From contig OX637288.1 of assembly GCA_951799445.1 (NCBI GenBank), forward strand, positions 10,852,501 through 10,916,500: a stretch of 64,000 nt of DNA, given 5' to 3'. The number at the start of each line of letters is the position of its first letter. Position 1 is the stretch's first letter. This stretch comes from Pseudisothecium myosuroides (taxonomy: Eukaryota; Streptophyta; Bryopsida; Hypnales; Lembophyllaceae). The position numbers and the translations under genes were made by a program. Below are positions 33,201 to 45,523 of this stretch, piece after piece. Below the pieces are notes generated by a model. The model saw only the letters and a program-made list of their open reading frames with translations. It was not told where the DNA came from and made no database searches.

Positions 33201-35912
33201 TATTACCACCCCAATTTGTAATTTGAGTATCTTGGAGCCAACTCCAAAAGCTCATATAGTTGTTTAGAGGTGTGCGCTTATCTTACAAATCAAACCCAAG
33301 TGGAATTATAATTTTTCAATTAAAATTGTAATTTTTGTGAATTTTTGAAGTGGTCTGACTTGTAATTACAAAACCGCCATAGAATGGAGTCATAAACATC
33401 TCATAAACAACCTATAACCACCTTTCTATGTATCTAATGGCACTTAAGCACTCACCAATAAAGGATTGACACATTATCCTTTGTTGGCATTAATGCATTG
33501 ATTTTGTTAGAAAATTAATAAATTTGGATGTTTTTTTGGACAAAATTGGGGCCAAAAGTAATTGGGCAATGAATGGAATTGGGTTGGTCTACTTTGACAA
33601 GTGAAAAAAACAATAAGTTCACCAATCTGCTTAATTCCAGCATCTGGGTATCTCAGAAACAATTACCACTATATCTATTGTACAAATGATAGACTCATGA
33701 TATAAACCATAATTGACATTGTCAAAGGCCCAACAATATAAAGTAGACTAGCCCAATTCAATTCACTATGTGATTCCGTCATCCTACTTTTGGCCCCAAT
33801 TCCGTCTAGAAAAACATCCAAATTCCTTCATTTTTTGACAAAATCAATGCATTAATGCCAACAAGGGGTAATGTGTCAATTCTTTATTGGTGAGTACTTA
33901 AGTGCCATAAGATACATGGAAAGCTAGTTATAGGTTGTTTATGGGACGTTTATTACTCGCAGGGCAGTTTTGTAATTTCAAGGTAGACCACTTTAGAAAT
34001 CCACAAAAATTACAATTTTAATCGGAAAATTATAATTCCACTTGGGTTTGATTTGTGAAAAAAGTGCACATTTCTAAAAAATATATGCCCTTTTTGGAGT
34101 TGGCACTAAAATATTCAACTTGCAAATCAAGGTGGTAATAATCTACCTTAGGTTCAAAATAAAGAATCATCTTTTATATGAGCCAAGGAAGTTAGGCCAC
34201 TTCACTATTTGGAAGGACATTTATTTTGGTTCTCTTCAAGTTAGATAAGGAAGATGTTAAGATACCACACTGGGACTAATAAAACTGATACTAGTATTGT
34301 TTCTTTTAAGGATTAGTAATTTTTGTACAAACATTTATTACTAAGAACCCTTGTATCAATAAAAAAAATCTCTAATAGAGAATTTTTCTATGCAATTCAG
34401 CTTTGACAAATGCAGACTTCTCCAGCATTGTGGAGAGGATTTACACAACAATTCTGGTCTCTTATTGGGGTGGTGCTGGTAAGAAAGCTCTCTCATTCTC
34501 TGATAACGAGAGATTGATGCCCGGAAAAAACATCTCGAAACCCTACCCGGGTGATATCCGTGTCCACTACTCGCAATTGCCCATCCCCAATACCAACCCA
34601 AAGCGATGGTGGTGGGCTTTCACGCCAACGGTATGCATGTCCCTACTTTGTATCACCTTGGAATAATCTTCAACTACGCATAAGCTGGGTTTTTGTTTTT
34701 TTTAATTGAAAAAATAATTAAAATTTTAAATTTTGTGTTGGTACAAATGAAAAATGACTCTTATTGCACAAAAAAAAAAGTTTAAGCAAGTCAAAAGTAA
34801 GATTCTTTTCTCTTAAGGTTGGCAATATTTGTGAAATAATTTTTTTCTAAGGTAAATTTTTTTTCTAAGGTAAAATGACATCCCAAAGAAAGATGTTAAT
34901 TGTTAATTTATCAAACCAATGGTGTATCCAATGGTATATGTCTCATCATATTATAGTATATAATTTGTAGTCTAAAGATTGAATTTTGTACAATATTATT
35001 TAGAAAACACAAAATCTCTTGAAACTTCAAGTGATTTGTGCCAACCTACCTTTTTGGTTCATCTAATCCTCAAATTCAATTGAAACCGCTGTATGTTTTC
35101 AATTATACAAACTTAAAAACTAACTTTCATATTTTACATTGCAAAAATAAGGCTCTTTATTCTATACATTTTTCATTCTACTTGAATCAATAATTGCATC
35201 TTCAAACATTGTTAAGACTAAGAAAACAAATAATTATGTACCTTTTTAGACTATGTAGTTCTTCACAATTCAGGATTAATTGTTGTTGTATACGCTTCAA
35301 ACGCAGGTCATTAAAGGAGGGCTTGTGTATTACCCTGGTGCTGGAGTTGATGCGCGTGCCTACTTCCCCCTTGCCTTTGAAATCGCCGCTCGTGGTCACT
35401 TAGTAGTCATTGTCCAAATGCCATTGCGCTTTGCCTCTTTCTATTTTGAAGAAGCAAATGCTGTTATCAATTCCCCCCACTTCCACCAAGTTCCAAATAA
35501 CAAATGGGCAATAGGTGGGCATTCCCTCGGGGGCTTTGCCACTAGCCTCTACATCGCATCTTTCAGAAAGAATATTTATGCAGCAGTCATGCATGCCGGA
35601 GGGTGGCTAGCAAATTTGACAGAGAATCCACTCCCAGTGGTAAATATCTATGGGACACTAGATGATGTTGAACCTGGTGGATACGATCGGTACCGGTACT
35701 TGAATACGGATCCGCCACCCAAGGGAAATGGACCATTAGTAAACCTACAGACAACAAAGTTTGTGGCCGTGAAAGGGGCAAATCACTACCAAACAGGAGA
35801 TTATGGGTACCAGAGTCCGGATGAAGTTGCTATAATTAGTATGGAGAAGCAATGGATAGAGTTTGCAAAAGAGACGATTGTGTTTTTAGAAGGTATTATT
35901 GTGCCAAATTGA
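30267..35912 (+). CDS. Secreted tandem alpha/beta-hydrolase, 506 aa, four exons
   Basis: Exons 30267-30546, 31593-31997, 34401-34630 and 35307-35912; phases 1, 1, 0; all GT-AG. A signal peptide (about 1-22, LLWLVAALAVATG) and N-glycosylation sequons (NVT, NLT) indicate secretion. Two hydrolase domains follow. Domain 1 (about 45-228) has Asp (YGGRD, 181) and His (LGHYD, 210) but its nucleophile elbow reads GHGRTGG, with Arg133 where Ser is expected. Domain 2 (about 306-495) is complete: GGHSLGG (Ser378), YGTLDD (Asp424) and GANHYQTG (His465). Domain 2 resembles the Abhydrolase_5 type (PF12695), which is common in bacteria. A linker of about 75 residues rich in Trp, Pro and Gly (exon 3) joins them. 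Substrate unknown; an ester or acyl hydrolase in the secretory pathway is inferred. In-frame ATG at 30267; the position of the duplicate's earlier ATG is TTG here. Intron 2 carries two large foldbacks. Confidence 0.85.
32011..33098. mobile_element. 1.1-kb foldback element in intron 2
   Basis: The two halves are long inverted repeats: about 32011-32538 against 32574-33098. The outer ends are ATCCGCA and TGCGGAT, with GCGCCAAGTGAGGTTTTGG near the left end and its complement near the right. It starts only 13 bases after the intron 2 donor. The duplicate gene lacks it: there the donor is followed within about 15 bases by the shared phrase TAACTGAGTTTTTT, which in this gene comes after the element. 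It therefore inserted after the duplication or was lost from the copy. Confidence 0.85.
33179..34152. mobile_element. Second foldback element in intron 2, about 970 bp
   Basis: Arms at about 33179-33605 and 33735-34152 are near complements. Examples are TTGGAGCCAACTCCAAAAG against CTTTTTGGAGTTGGCACTAA, and ATTAATGCATTGATTTTG against its complement. It is unrelated in sequence to the preceding foldback and absent from the duplicate gene's intron. No coding frame. Confidence 0.8.
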
Positions 35913-36655
35913 GGTGGGACTTGTATGAGTCCAAAAAGTTTGCCTTTGTATCACAAGTTCTAGGATGTATGTTGATTCAAATTTTTTATAGTTATTTGCC
36001 TCCAAATCTTGGATCCTAAATCATGTATATTGTAATTGTATTTCTATCTATTATCTTATGATAAATCTAAAAGATCTTAGAAGAGTATAAACAAAGAGAT
36101 CATGAGCTTACTTCTTGGTACCAATAGCCAAGGTGTCTTCTTAGTTGATTTTGAGTTGTCCTACGGATTGTGTCATACAGATAAATTGCACCTTAAGACT
36201 TGATTTGAAGAGCCTATTTTGCAAGGGTTGAATAATCAATGGTCTTATGAAAGTGAATTCATTAATTTGAACTTTAGGCTTGAACAAGATAAGATTGAAT
36301 CATACAAGACAATAGAAAATTAAAGTTGGCATAGTTGTGAGCCCAAATGTTGTAGTCCAAGACCTACAACCAATAGTCATGATGTAATTGGCTCAATCTA
36401 TTGAGTTTGAAACTTCACTAGTGAAGTATAATACTAACAGAAAGAAAGTATGATGATTTAACCAAGATAACTTGATTAAGTTTTTTACCAACAGAGATCA
36501 TCATTTAGTGTGACTTAGCAATAACCTATGTTCCCTTCTCTAAGATGTGTGTCTAAACTTATAATTTAGGAAAGACTTGTCTTAGAAAGAGTAGTACAAT
36601 TGCAAATACTAAAAGTGATCTAATCTAATAGGTTTTTGAAAATCCATTGATGATA
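35913..36655. other. 3' flank of the hydrolase gene
   Basis: AT-rich. It should contain the 3' untranslated region; a GATAAATC near 36059 is the nearest thing to a poly(A) signal. No other gene is seen. Confidence 0.4.
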
Positions 36656-36848
36656 CAATAGAATCTGTCTTAGTGCATAGAGTCGGGACTATGCACTAAG
36701 AGAGGTTTATGCAGTTGGAGAGGTTCTGTCAGAACTTCGTCTAATGTGGCCTCTCACTATGGGGCCTCCAACTACTGTTCACAAATATCACGAGCTCTCT
36801 TAGTGCATATATGCACTAAGACAGTATGCACTAAGAGAGGTTCTACTG
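36656..36848. mobile_element. Emigrant/pogo-like MITE downstream of the hydrolase gene
   Basis: 193 bp, TA-flanked, ends CAATAGAATCTGTCTTAG and GAGGTTCTACTG. It closely matches 29555-29755 in the inverted sense, so the gene is bracketed by two related copies. Confidence 0.85.
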
Positions 36849-36919
36849 TAATCTAGATTGTTGATAAGAAAAAAAGACTACCTACAAAGTACCTACCTAA
36901 TTACAATATGTTTCTAAAA

Positions 36920-38695
36920 TCTACCTTAATCATATTTTTGCCTAATTTTTTTTGGAAATTTACATATTTTGAATGGCGTATGAATAAATTTTGAAAGTAT
37001 AAGAAATAAGTGTAGTACCCAAAATGAACCCTAATCTCTAACTCATCAATAGAAGAGGTATTCACCTATTTGTTTTAGGCAAGAATTGATATGGATTAAT
37101 TTCAAAAATGAGTATATTGAACTTGTTATTGTTGGTTTCATCTCCCTTAAACAAGTATTGGCTATTAAATTCCAAATCTACTTAACATTGAATACAAGCT
37201 TGCATGGGTCTTCATAACATATTAAAGATCCAAGATTATAGGCTCATAGAGGCAAATAATCCTTTGTATGAGTCAAAAAAGTTAGGCCACCTCAACCTTT
37301 GAGAGAGCATTTCATTCCTAAATATAGTTGTCTGAGTTTCTCTTCAAGTGAAAAGAAATTCTTCTACAACTCCTCGATAATGTTATATAATTCTTGCACT
37401 ACATGAAATGGGACATGAAACTACAAGTGAGGGCTATATTTGACATAAATTCAACAATTTTTCTCTTAAAGTGTCACATGTTATCTTGTGAAGGACTTCT
37501 CACAAAATGTGATATAAAAATTCAATTTTGATCTACTCTTCCTTATAGAAATTAATCCTTTTATACAATAATCATTGAGCTCCCACTCGGAATCCTCAAA
37601 ATTACCATAGGCCACTCAATTCATCATCGTGCATCACTTTCAATACACTAATAATAAAATTTAGTGTTAGGGTACCCATATTGTTACTTACCCAATCATG
37701 TAATTCACTCTAATTCTCATTTAGTTGATATTTAATATTCATGATGACAATTAATAATCACCTTGAATATCAATTTAGTGCATGGTGAACTCTCTCAAAA
37801 ATAATCTAATTTCTTAGGTGGAAAGTAATTGGCATTTAGTATTGTTCACATTTTTAGCATTCTTCACATTTAGAAGTAGAATTTGTAATTAGTGTTGCAA
37901 ACACTAAAATTCATTACAAGTGTGGTGAAAGTTCATCATCTTGATTGATTACAATTGAATGATCAATGAATACATACTTTTTAATAAAACATTTCATTTA
38001 ACAATCATTCTTTCGCTTTACAAGCTTTGCTTAATGAGAAGAAGTAGTTTCATCTCCCTCATTGTAGGCTTTGTTTTCTGCAATTCACCAATGTACACAC
38101 ATTGTTACAAGCTTAACACCTGCACCAAAAATCAACATCTACAATTCTTTTTCTAAAATGTATTTCCACTATACGTGAAATTTTAGTATTGGTTTTAAAA
38201 TACCTATTTTTAGCACTTTAAAAATTCATAGTTTATTTATACGGTGTCCAAAACATGCATTCTAAGATAATCTAGAATCCCCTTTTAACTACCAATAGGA
38301 ACCTACAAAAATAATTTCAATATAATAATAGAACTATGCTCAATTGTTTATTTTGTCAATTTTTGGTGTAAAGTAGGAGGTCCATAAAGTGTCCATTTAA
38401 GAGTAGGATATTAGCTCGGAAAAGTTAGACTTCCTGAAATATTTTTTAATGAAATTTCCTTGAAAGGCAAATGGAATTGGCATCTAACCCAAGTTGTTTC
38501 ATATTTTTTGGAGCTTTGTAGAATTAGTTATTGAATTTTTGAAGTTAGAACGCAATAGTCATACAAAGCATCCACCTTCTAAACTATACATTATTTGTAT
38601 ATTGCTGAAGCAATGAAAAAATAAAATATACAAATAGTGTACATTTCAAAAGGTGGACACGTTTAAAGCTTGAGTGCTTTATGGACAGGTCATTG
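36920..38695 (+). repeat. Long dispersed repeat, copy 2
   Basis: Parallel to 24590-27285 but without the inserted TTAA element, and more diverged at its right end. Contains the empty site at about 37160-37175. An imperfect inverted repeat near 38560-38650 (around ACAAATAGTGTACATTT) is shared with 27165-27245 and 51455-51550. Confidence 0.65.
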
Positions 38696-38699
38696 CAAG

Positions 38700-39420
38700 A
38701 CATGTACTAGTTATTTGTCATAGGGGGAGTTCCGAAACTTTCTTTTGCAATAACTTTTGAAGCCTAACTTGCATGAACTTGAAATTTTTTTTGTAGATGT
38801 TTGTCTTGAGTGTAATCATATTTCATATTTTTCAGAAATTTTTAAAAGTAATTTTATATTTAAAAATCAATTAAGTTAATATGTCACGTTTTGAGTTTTA
38901 GGTGTTTTGAGTACTTTGGAGTCCCCAAATTTAATGATTTAGGGCTGAAATTTCTATGGTATATTTCCATAGTAGTAAGTCATGTTTCTACCAAGGGGAA
39001 TTTAAAAATATTTTATTTTATGTCTTCTACGTTCATGCAAATAGGACTCCCTTGCGCGCTCAATTCTGAACATTAAAAATGGTTTCAAGACCAATATTTT
39101 GGTGGAATCTCTTCACCATAAAGTCTCCCCAAATGAAAAAATTTTAGTTTCTTTTAAAATCGTTTTTCCTATTTTTTAACAAATTAAAACGTCCAAGTAT
39201 CTATTTTCTGGCGATTCTATACTTTTCTAGTTCTCCCACTTAAAGAATTTTTTTGGACTTTTCCTTCATAGGGGACCTTCTTCTTACAAGTCTATAAATT
39301 GTTTATATTTTTCATATTTTTTTAAAAATGTTTTTCTAATTTTAAAGTACTCCTGAAAAAAAGGCCCAAAACTGCCAAAGTGGAACAAAAACAACAAGTC
39401 TTTCTTGCAACGACCCGGAC
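38700..39420. mobile_element. Diverged copy of the CACCTATCGATTTTGTTGC-type MITE
   Basis: The right half follows 52605-52847 (shared phrases ACTTTTCTAGTTCTCC and AATTTTAAAGTACT), ending near CTTTCTTGCAACGACCC. The left terminus is badly degraded. Confidence 0.45.
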
Positions 39421-39448
39421 CTTCTATGTTACTTACCTCATCCATTAA

Positions 39449-40358
39449 CCCCTAAAATCCCATTAGCCCTTTGGAGGCTAAAATGTGACTTCAAATAGGC
39501 TCATATGATCTCAATATTCATTGCAATTTTTGGAAACTTTTGAGAAAGCTAGAAAAACACATAAGCTTTGAGCGAATATAATTTCTATTTCAATCAATGC
39601 CAAGGAGAAAAAATTATGGCACAATAAGCCAAACATAGAGGTCAACAAGCAACACAAAAAAAAATCACAAAAAATCTAAATAAATAAATAAATTTTCTAA
39701 AATATTATATTTTTGTCTACATGTGGGGCTTTGATTCATTATATTTGTACTAGTGATGAAAAATTCATAGACAATCTTGTTTCTTTGGCAATCTAAACAT
39801 CTTTTTTAAAGAATAACTTGTAGGATTCATTTTTGAATGCAATTTTTATAATTTTTCAAAAAACATTATTTGAAAATGTTGAATATGCTTGCTAAAACAA
39901 TATCACAATTGAAATTATTGTATTTCAATTCCATCTTAGAGCTATTAACAATTTAGTTTTTTATTCAATCTTAGACCTACTTCTACTTGACAATTTTAAT
40001 AAATGAAAATCAACCTTTTAAAAAAAAAATTGTAGACTTTCAATTCAAATTTTCAATATGAATTTTTATTAATTCAAAATGTGCAATGCAAGAAATTTCC
40101 ACAAATAGAGGTCAAAGTTATCTAAAATTACAAGACAATATTTAGAAGGAAAAAAAAATCCGATTTTTAATGGTAATATCTTTCAATCCATATAGTCAAA
40201 TTTCATGAAATTTTTATTACATGATTCGAGAGAAGTCAAGTAAAAGATCATATGGTTTGATCCTAAAAGAAATATATTTTCTATTTTTTTGGATGAATGC
40301 AACAATAAAGATAGTTTTAAATGTTTTTTGACAGAAAAATGGCCTTGGGACTTTAAGG
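39449..40358. mobile_element. TTAA-flanked piggyBac-like MITE, 910 bp
   Basis: TTAA on both sides, left end CCCCTAAAATCCC, right end GGGACTTTAAGG (mutated from TTTAGGGG). The interior matches the 5434-6356 element in the same orientation. Confidence 0.75.
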
Positions 40359-40550
40359 TTAACACAAGGAGAATAATATCTAAAGACCCCTTTTACAAAT
40401 TAATAATAATGTACCTTTCTTATTTGACTTTACACAAGGAACAAGCAAGGACAATGATGTTGCTTCTGATCATTATTCTACTAAAAGTAATGAAGTTGCC
40501 CCCAAGCACTAAGCATTGTCGTATAATCTAAAAATACCACATAAGCTTAG

Positions 40551-41559
40551 GGTTGCTTCACATTATGCCCGAAGGTCGAGAGTCCGTCGGTTTCTACCAA
40601 TCAGATTTCACAAAACCAAGACTTTGGACTCTCGACCCTTCACACTATGCCCGAAGGTCCAAAGTCCATCGCCCTCAAAACTGCCTACATAGCAATGGCC
40701 TCACGACAGACTCTTGACCATAGTTTGGGTCGGCCAAAAACGGCGACCCAAACTATGGTCGAGAGTCCATTGAATTTTTTTCAGAAAAATGTTAGAAATG
40801 ACAAGATCGCAGCCGTTAGATTAGACTGAATTTGTAGTTTTGGCAGTAGGTAGGTAGTAGTACACCCCTTTTGTTGTTTGTTGTTTGTTGTATGTCGCCA
40901 TTGGGGTTTGAAACCTAGTCTCCACCATTACAATGGAGAGTCTTTGCATTCAATGAACCTACTTCCCGTCACCTACTTCCCTTCAATGACCAATCCCACC
41001 CTTTTATTCCATTTATACCCTTCATATTCCTTGTTTGATGAGAAGAGCATGTGTCGTGATTTTTTTTCAAGGCCATTTTGGACTCCTTTCTCATGTTTTT
41101 TATCTTTTACTTGAAAAAATTGACACATGGATGAGGTTTGGACTTTGGGCTTGGCCTTTGGAGGCTTCACACCAGGGTTTCTTTTTCCATTTTTGAAGAA
41201 GTGCCATAGTGGCGATATAAAATGTTATATTGGTGCTCCAAATTGCAACATTCATCCACTTATTGGATGTATAGTATGGTTTTCATCCACAATTAGGCGA
41301 TTTCATCTAATATATTTTTTAATTTCAAAGTTGTCTGGCGATTTCATCCAATTTTTTTGGCATTTTTTATAACCTTTTTTAGCTAGATTTTTTTTTCTGG
41401 TGCTATCTGGCACCAGAAAGCCAAAAAAAAAAGCCATGCTTCACACTATGGCCGGCCAAAGGCTCCAATTCCTAAATTTCAAGGCTTATTTATTGCCCAT
41501 TTCTTTGGACTCTCACTTCCACGGACTCTTGACTTGGTTGGGCATAGTGTGAAACGGCC
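40551..41559. mobile_element. 1-kb inverted-end element with CTTAG duplication
   Basis: Left end GGTTGCTTCACATTATGCCC and right end GGGCATAGTGTGAAACGGCC are inverted repeats, flanked by CTTAG (40546-40550 and 41560-41564). The empty site is preserved at about 29115-29134. A 24-bp-stem hairpin lies inside at 40709-40767 (GACTCTTGACCATAGTTTGG and its complement). No transposase is seen. The superfamily is uncertain; TTCACA-type ends with a 3-5 bp duplication do not settle it. Confidence 0.75.
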
Positions 41560-41709
41560 CTTAGCATATGGAAAATGACGTAGCTTCTCATCACTGTATT
41601 GACAAAAAAAACTAAAGTAGTGAGGTTGACAAATATAACATTGTATAGCCTCATATTTGGGCAGGACTTATCAATTAATTCATGAATTGGGATTAACTGA
41701 AGAGCCATA

Positions 41710-42126
41710 TAAGGTAGAAGCACTAGTAATCAATCATTTAAGCAATTTTGGAGCAAATTGTATGTAGTATCAAGTGGTGGAAAATTTTCCCATATAGGAA
41801 GATAGGAAATATGAGGATAGCAAAATTTTCAGAATTTTATTTCCAAAATTGAAATTACAGTGAATTTTAGGAGCCAAAAAGTACTCTTGATCATAGCCAA
41901 TGTCTAGAGACAGTCTTCCAACTCCAATCATTCAAGAATTACTTTCCCTCTCACTATTTGCTTCTTTCTTGCTCACTACTTCGGAACATATGTCAAAACC
42001 TTATTAGTCTTAATCTTAAAAGGACAAAAAATTTACATTCCAAGCTTGAGTTCCAACCTAAGGTTGGAAATAGCGCACCTTATAGATTGGATATTGGGCG
42101 TGGTTGGCAATGGCGCATCTACTTTA
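41710..42126. mobile_element. MITE, second copy of the 4527-4921 family
   Basis: The left end TAAGGTAGAAGCACTAGTAA is intact. The interior is the reverse complement of that at 4527-4921. The right end is mutated (GCATCTACTTTAAG). Confidence 0.65.
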
Positions 42127-42982
42127 AGACAATTTTGTTCACTACACGGGTCTCCTTTTCAAGGATGCAACAGGGACCCTTGTCTCATTAGTAAACAATG
42201 TTATGAAACAATTAGAAGTAATGAGGTTACTCAAAAGCATGTTTTAATATCAATTAACTATTGATTACACTTCTTAACCCGAAAATGCCTAGCCTATGAC
42301 CAGAGAGTTAGAGGTAAAATTCCGTCATTTTGTATGCTTCTACTTAGCAACTACATGTTAACAAAAAAACATTTTCAATTTTTAGAGATGAAATTACATG
42401 TCTTCTATACTTCACAAAAAATTAAAATTTAAAAAAATTTTTTTTAAGAAAAAACTCTATAAAAGAAAAGGGTGGTATTAAGAGCAATATTTAGTATGAA
42501 ATTGCATAATCAAAAGTTGGATATTCAAAAAATTATTATTGAAAATATGTGTGAAATCACCTTATCTTAAAATACCTTTACTGAATTCCCATATCATGTC
42601 AATTCCATCAATTTTTGCACGTCTTTTTAGCCTCTTGAAAGACAACATTAACTATAATTATTAAAAAAACTAAAATCACAAGCCATAGGGTTTAAATTCC
42701 TTAGCTAATGGTTGGTGGTGAAAAACTTTAGTACCTTGCTGCATCTTGCTTTGTATGTGAAATCGAAGATCTTTTTAAATTTATATGACATAATAAGGTG
42801 TCTATTTAGTAACAAATGACTAGAAAGGATAGATTTTTAGTAATGTAATGACCAATTAGTATTGTGAACTTGACATATACTTATTATACACAATTAGATT
42901 GACCTATTAGTAACAAGTGACCAAAAGTGGAAATTTTTTAGTAATGTAATGATTGCTTAGCATTGAAGACTTGCACATACTT

Positions 42983-43832
42983 GACCTACAAAGTCCCAAG
43001 GCCTTTTTTCATAAGAAGTCACTCAAAATTGTCACTTCTATTGCAAAGAAGAATTTTATTTTTATTTTTTATTTTTTATTTTTGTGTGTGTGTGTGTGTG
43101 TGTGTATCTAACAAAAGGATCTTATACTAAACTAGAGTAATAATGTGTGGAAAATTTTTCAAAAACTTTGATCACATAGATTGCAAGATATTTATGTTTG
43201 AATATAATTTTTTTGCACCTTGCTTGATTAGAGTTTTTAGCTTTGAATCTTCTTACCTTTAAGTTTTTGCGCTAATGATTTTGAAATTCAGATTTTTTTA
43301 TATTGAAGAATTGAGTTTAAAATCTTGAAAAAAAAGTTCAAAAAAACACACTTAATTATCATTCATTAAAAATTATTAAGTAGAAGAAAGTTCAAGATTG
43401 ACAAGAAAACTAAAACGTTAATAGCTCTAAGATGGAATTGAAATATACTAATTTCAAAAATGAGATTGTTGTAACAAGAGATCCTAACCTTGTGAACCTT
43501 TTTTTTCCAAAAATTATGAAAATTGAGTTCAAAAATGAATTTTACAAGTTATTTTTTCCTAGAAGACGCTTTGATTGCCTAAAAAAAAGATTGTCCATAA
43601 CTTTTATATAAGAAAACCAAATATAATGAATCAAAGCTTCCTATGTAGATGAAAAAAACAATATGTGATAATTTAATTTTTTTAAATTTAATTTTAAAGT
43701 TTTGTGGGTCTTTTTTTTGCCTACCGAACTAAAATTTGGGCTTATTATGCTATAACTTTTGCTCCCAAGCATTGATTGAAATAAAAAGATATATTCTTTG
43801 AAAGCTAATGTATTTTTCTATCTTCACAAAAG
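42983..43832. mobile_element. Degraded piggyBac-like MITE with a (TG)n microsatellite
   Basis: Reverse-oriented relative of 5434-6356: it starts near AAAGTCCCAAGGCC and follows the family interior to about 43832, where the last 100 bp or so are gone. Flanking TTAA is lost. A TG dinucleotide run of about 11 units at 43084-43106 has grown inside. Confidence 0.55.
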
Positions 43833-44240
43833 GGTAGATGCACAATACAGTGTCTCATTTTTGGTGGCTTACAAGTCCATTTTTTGAAGATAGAAAGTGA
43901 ATTTAAAAGATAGAAGCAAATTTTTAGAACATACTGCCTTAGACAAAGACTTTATATAAATATTAAGTGAAGCTAACATTCATAATTTTAACTTTAAATA
44001 TGTGAAATGAAGCCCCAAAATTTGCATGCACTTTTGCATTAATAATAGTCCATATCTATGAATTTAGAGATACAACTCTACATATCCCACGTTAAAACAT
44101 TTGATCAGATATATACATATGGAAATATAATTCCTCCTTTGCAAAATATTTGAATTTCTAATAGAGCAATGAGTCTTTTTCTTTAATGTGTGGATTGTGA
44201 CAGGACATAAAGAATACATTTGAAAGTCCTTTACAATTAA

Positions 44241-44809
44241 CCCCTAAAGGACCATGAGTGCAAATTTTGAACAATGAATGAATGGAAACACATCCCAAAC
44301 TCACCAAAATGTGTTTTTTCATCCATCATTTTTTTCCCAAGATTCTTATATTAGTTCTTTAACATTTATACGGCTTAGATTATGAAGATTTTGCTGTGCA
44401 AATATTCTATAATTCAAAAGGTTTTGGGAGGTCTAGCCTCAAAAAGTAACTTTTTCAGTTCAAAAAATGACCCTTCAAAAATGACTTGAAGCAAAAAATC
44501 AAATAAAAATCTTAAAAAATCACTATAATCAGAACTCAATATTTTAAACTTATAGGAAAAAAAACATTTTAAAAATCATAAATATTCAATCTACAATTGA
44601 TTTTAGAAGGAATTTCCAATTTCTGGCTTCAAATTTAATTGAAGAATATTGGTATGTATTTTTGTTGATCTAACCGTATGGATGTGATCTATAAATAGCA
44701 TTTTACAACTATTGTTTGAGAGTCATCATTAAAATATTCTTGTAAGTTGCATTTTATAGTAGATCTTTACAATTTTGGAAATCTGGACACCCCTTTGGTC
44801 CTTTAGGGG
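44241..44809. mobile_element. Short TTAA-flanked piggyBac-like MITE, 569 bp
   Basis: TTAA on both sides, ends CCCCTAAAGGACC and GGTCCTTTAGGGG. The element at 59352-59920 has the same length and is its reverse complement throughout, so this is a defined 569-bp subfamily. Confidence 0.85.
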
Positions 44810-44876
44810 TTAAAGTATAAACTACTTTGCAAAGATTTCTTTATGATTTTAGAGATCATCAAGTATACAAATGGCG

Positions 44877-45175
44877 AATTTCATTAAATGGCGGTATTCT
44901 ATGTGCTATTTTCACACCGTGACATCTAAGACTAGTATACATTGCTAACATCTAGGTCATTTTTAGATTTCAAAAATCTAGGACTGGCATAGATATCAAA
45001 CTGCGCAGTCTAAAAAATCTAGGATTGATATAGATTTCAAATATCTAGGAAGAATGTAGATTTCAAAAATCTAGTACTGGTATAGATTTTGGTAAGGAAA
45101 AAACAATTCGAATTGTGCGGTTTGAATTGCTAAAAGTGCCAAAATTAACATAATACCGCCATTTTAATGAAATTG
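44877..45175. mobile_element. MITE with AATTTCATTAAATGGCGGTA ends
   Basis: About 300 bp. Left end AATTTCATTAAATGGCGG, right end CCGCCATTTTAATGAAATT. The interior holds tandem units of about 25-40 bp built on TAGATTTCAAAAATCTAGGA, which expand this copy relative to the 189-bp relative at 53026-53214. Confidence 0.75.
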
Positions 45176-45523
45176 GCCATACAACATTAATATGTGTTCT
45201 TTTTCTTGTTCCACAACTTTTATATATTTGAAATTACACGAATTCCACCTACACCCACTAAAATAAGGACTATGACAATCTATATTGGTACAGTGTAGTG
45301 TGCATCTACCCAAAAAAGTTTCAAAAAATCCCAATGAATATTGAGACCATAGGAGCTTGCCTAACATTCATTTTAGACAATGGGACTTTAGGGGTTAATA
45401 CACACAACCAACTTGGCCATTTAGCACTAGGAACAATATTTTAGTAATTCTTTACTAATTGGTCATCTTAAATCCACCATAGTTGTAGTAGTGAAGTGAA
45501 GAAAAATACAACCATATCAAATA

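Noticed and set aside
43084..43106. TG repeat as a regulatory Z-DNA element
   Set aside because: A short microsatellite inside a degraded MITE; nothing ties it to a gene.
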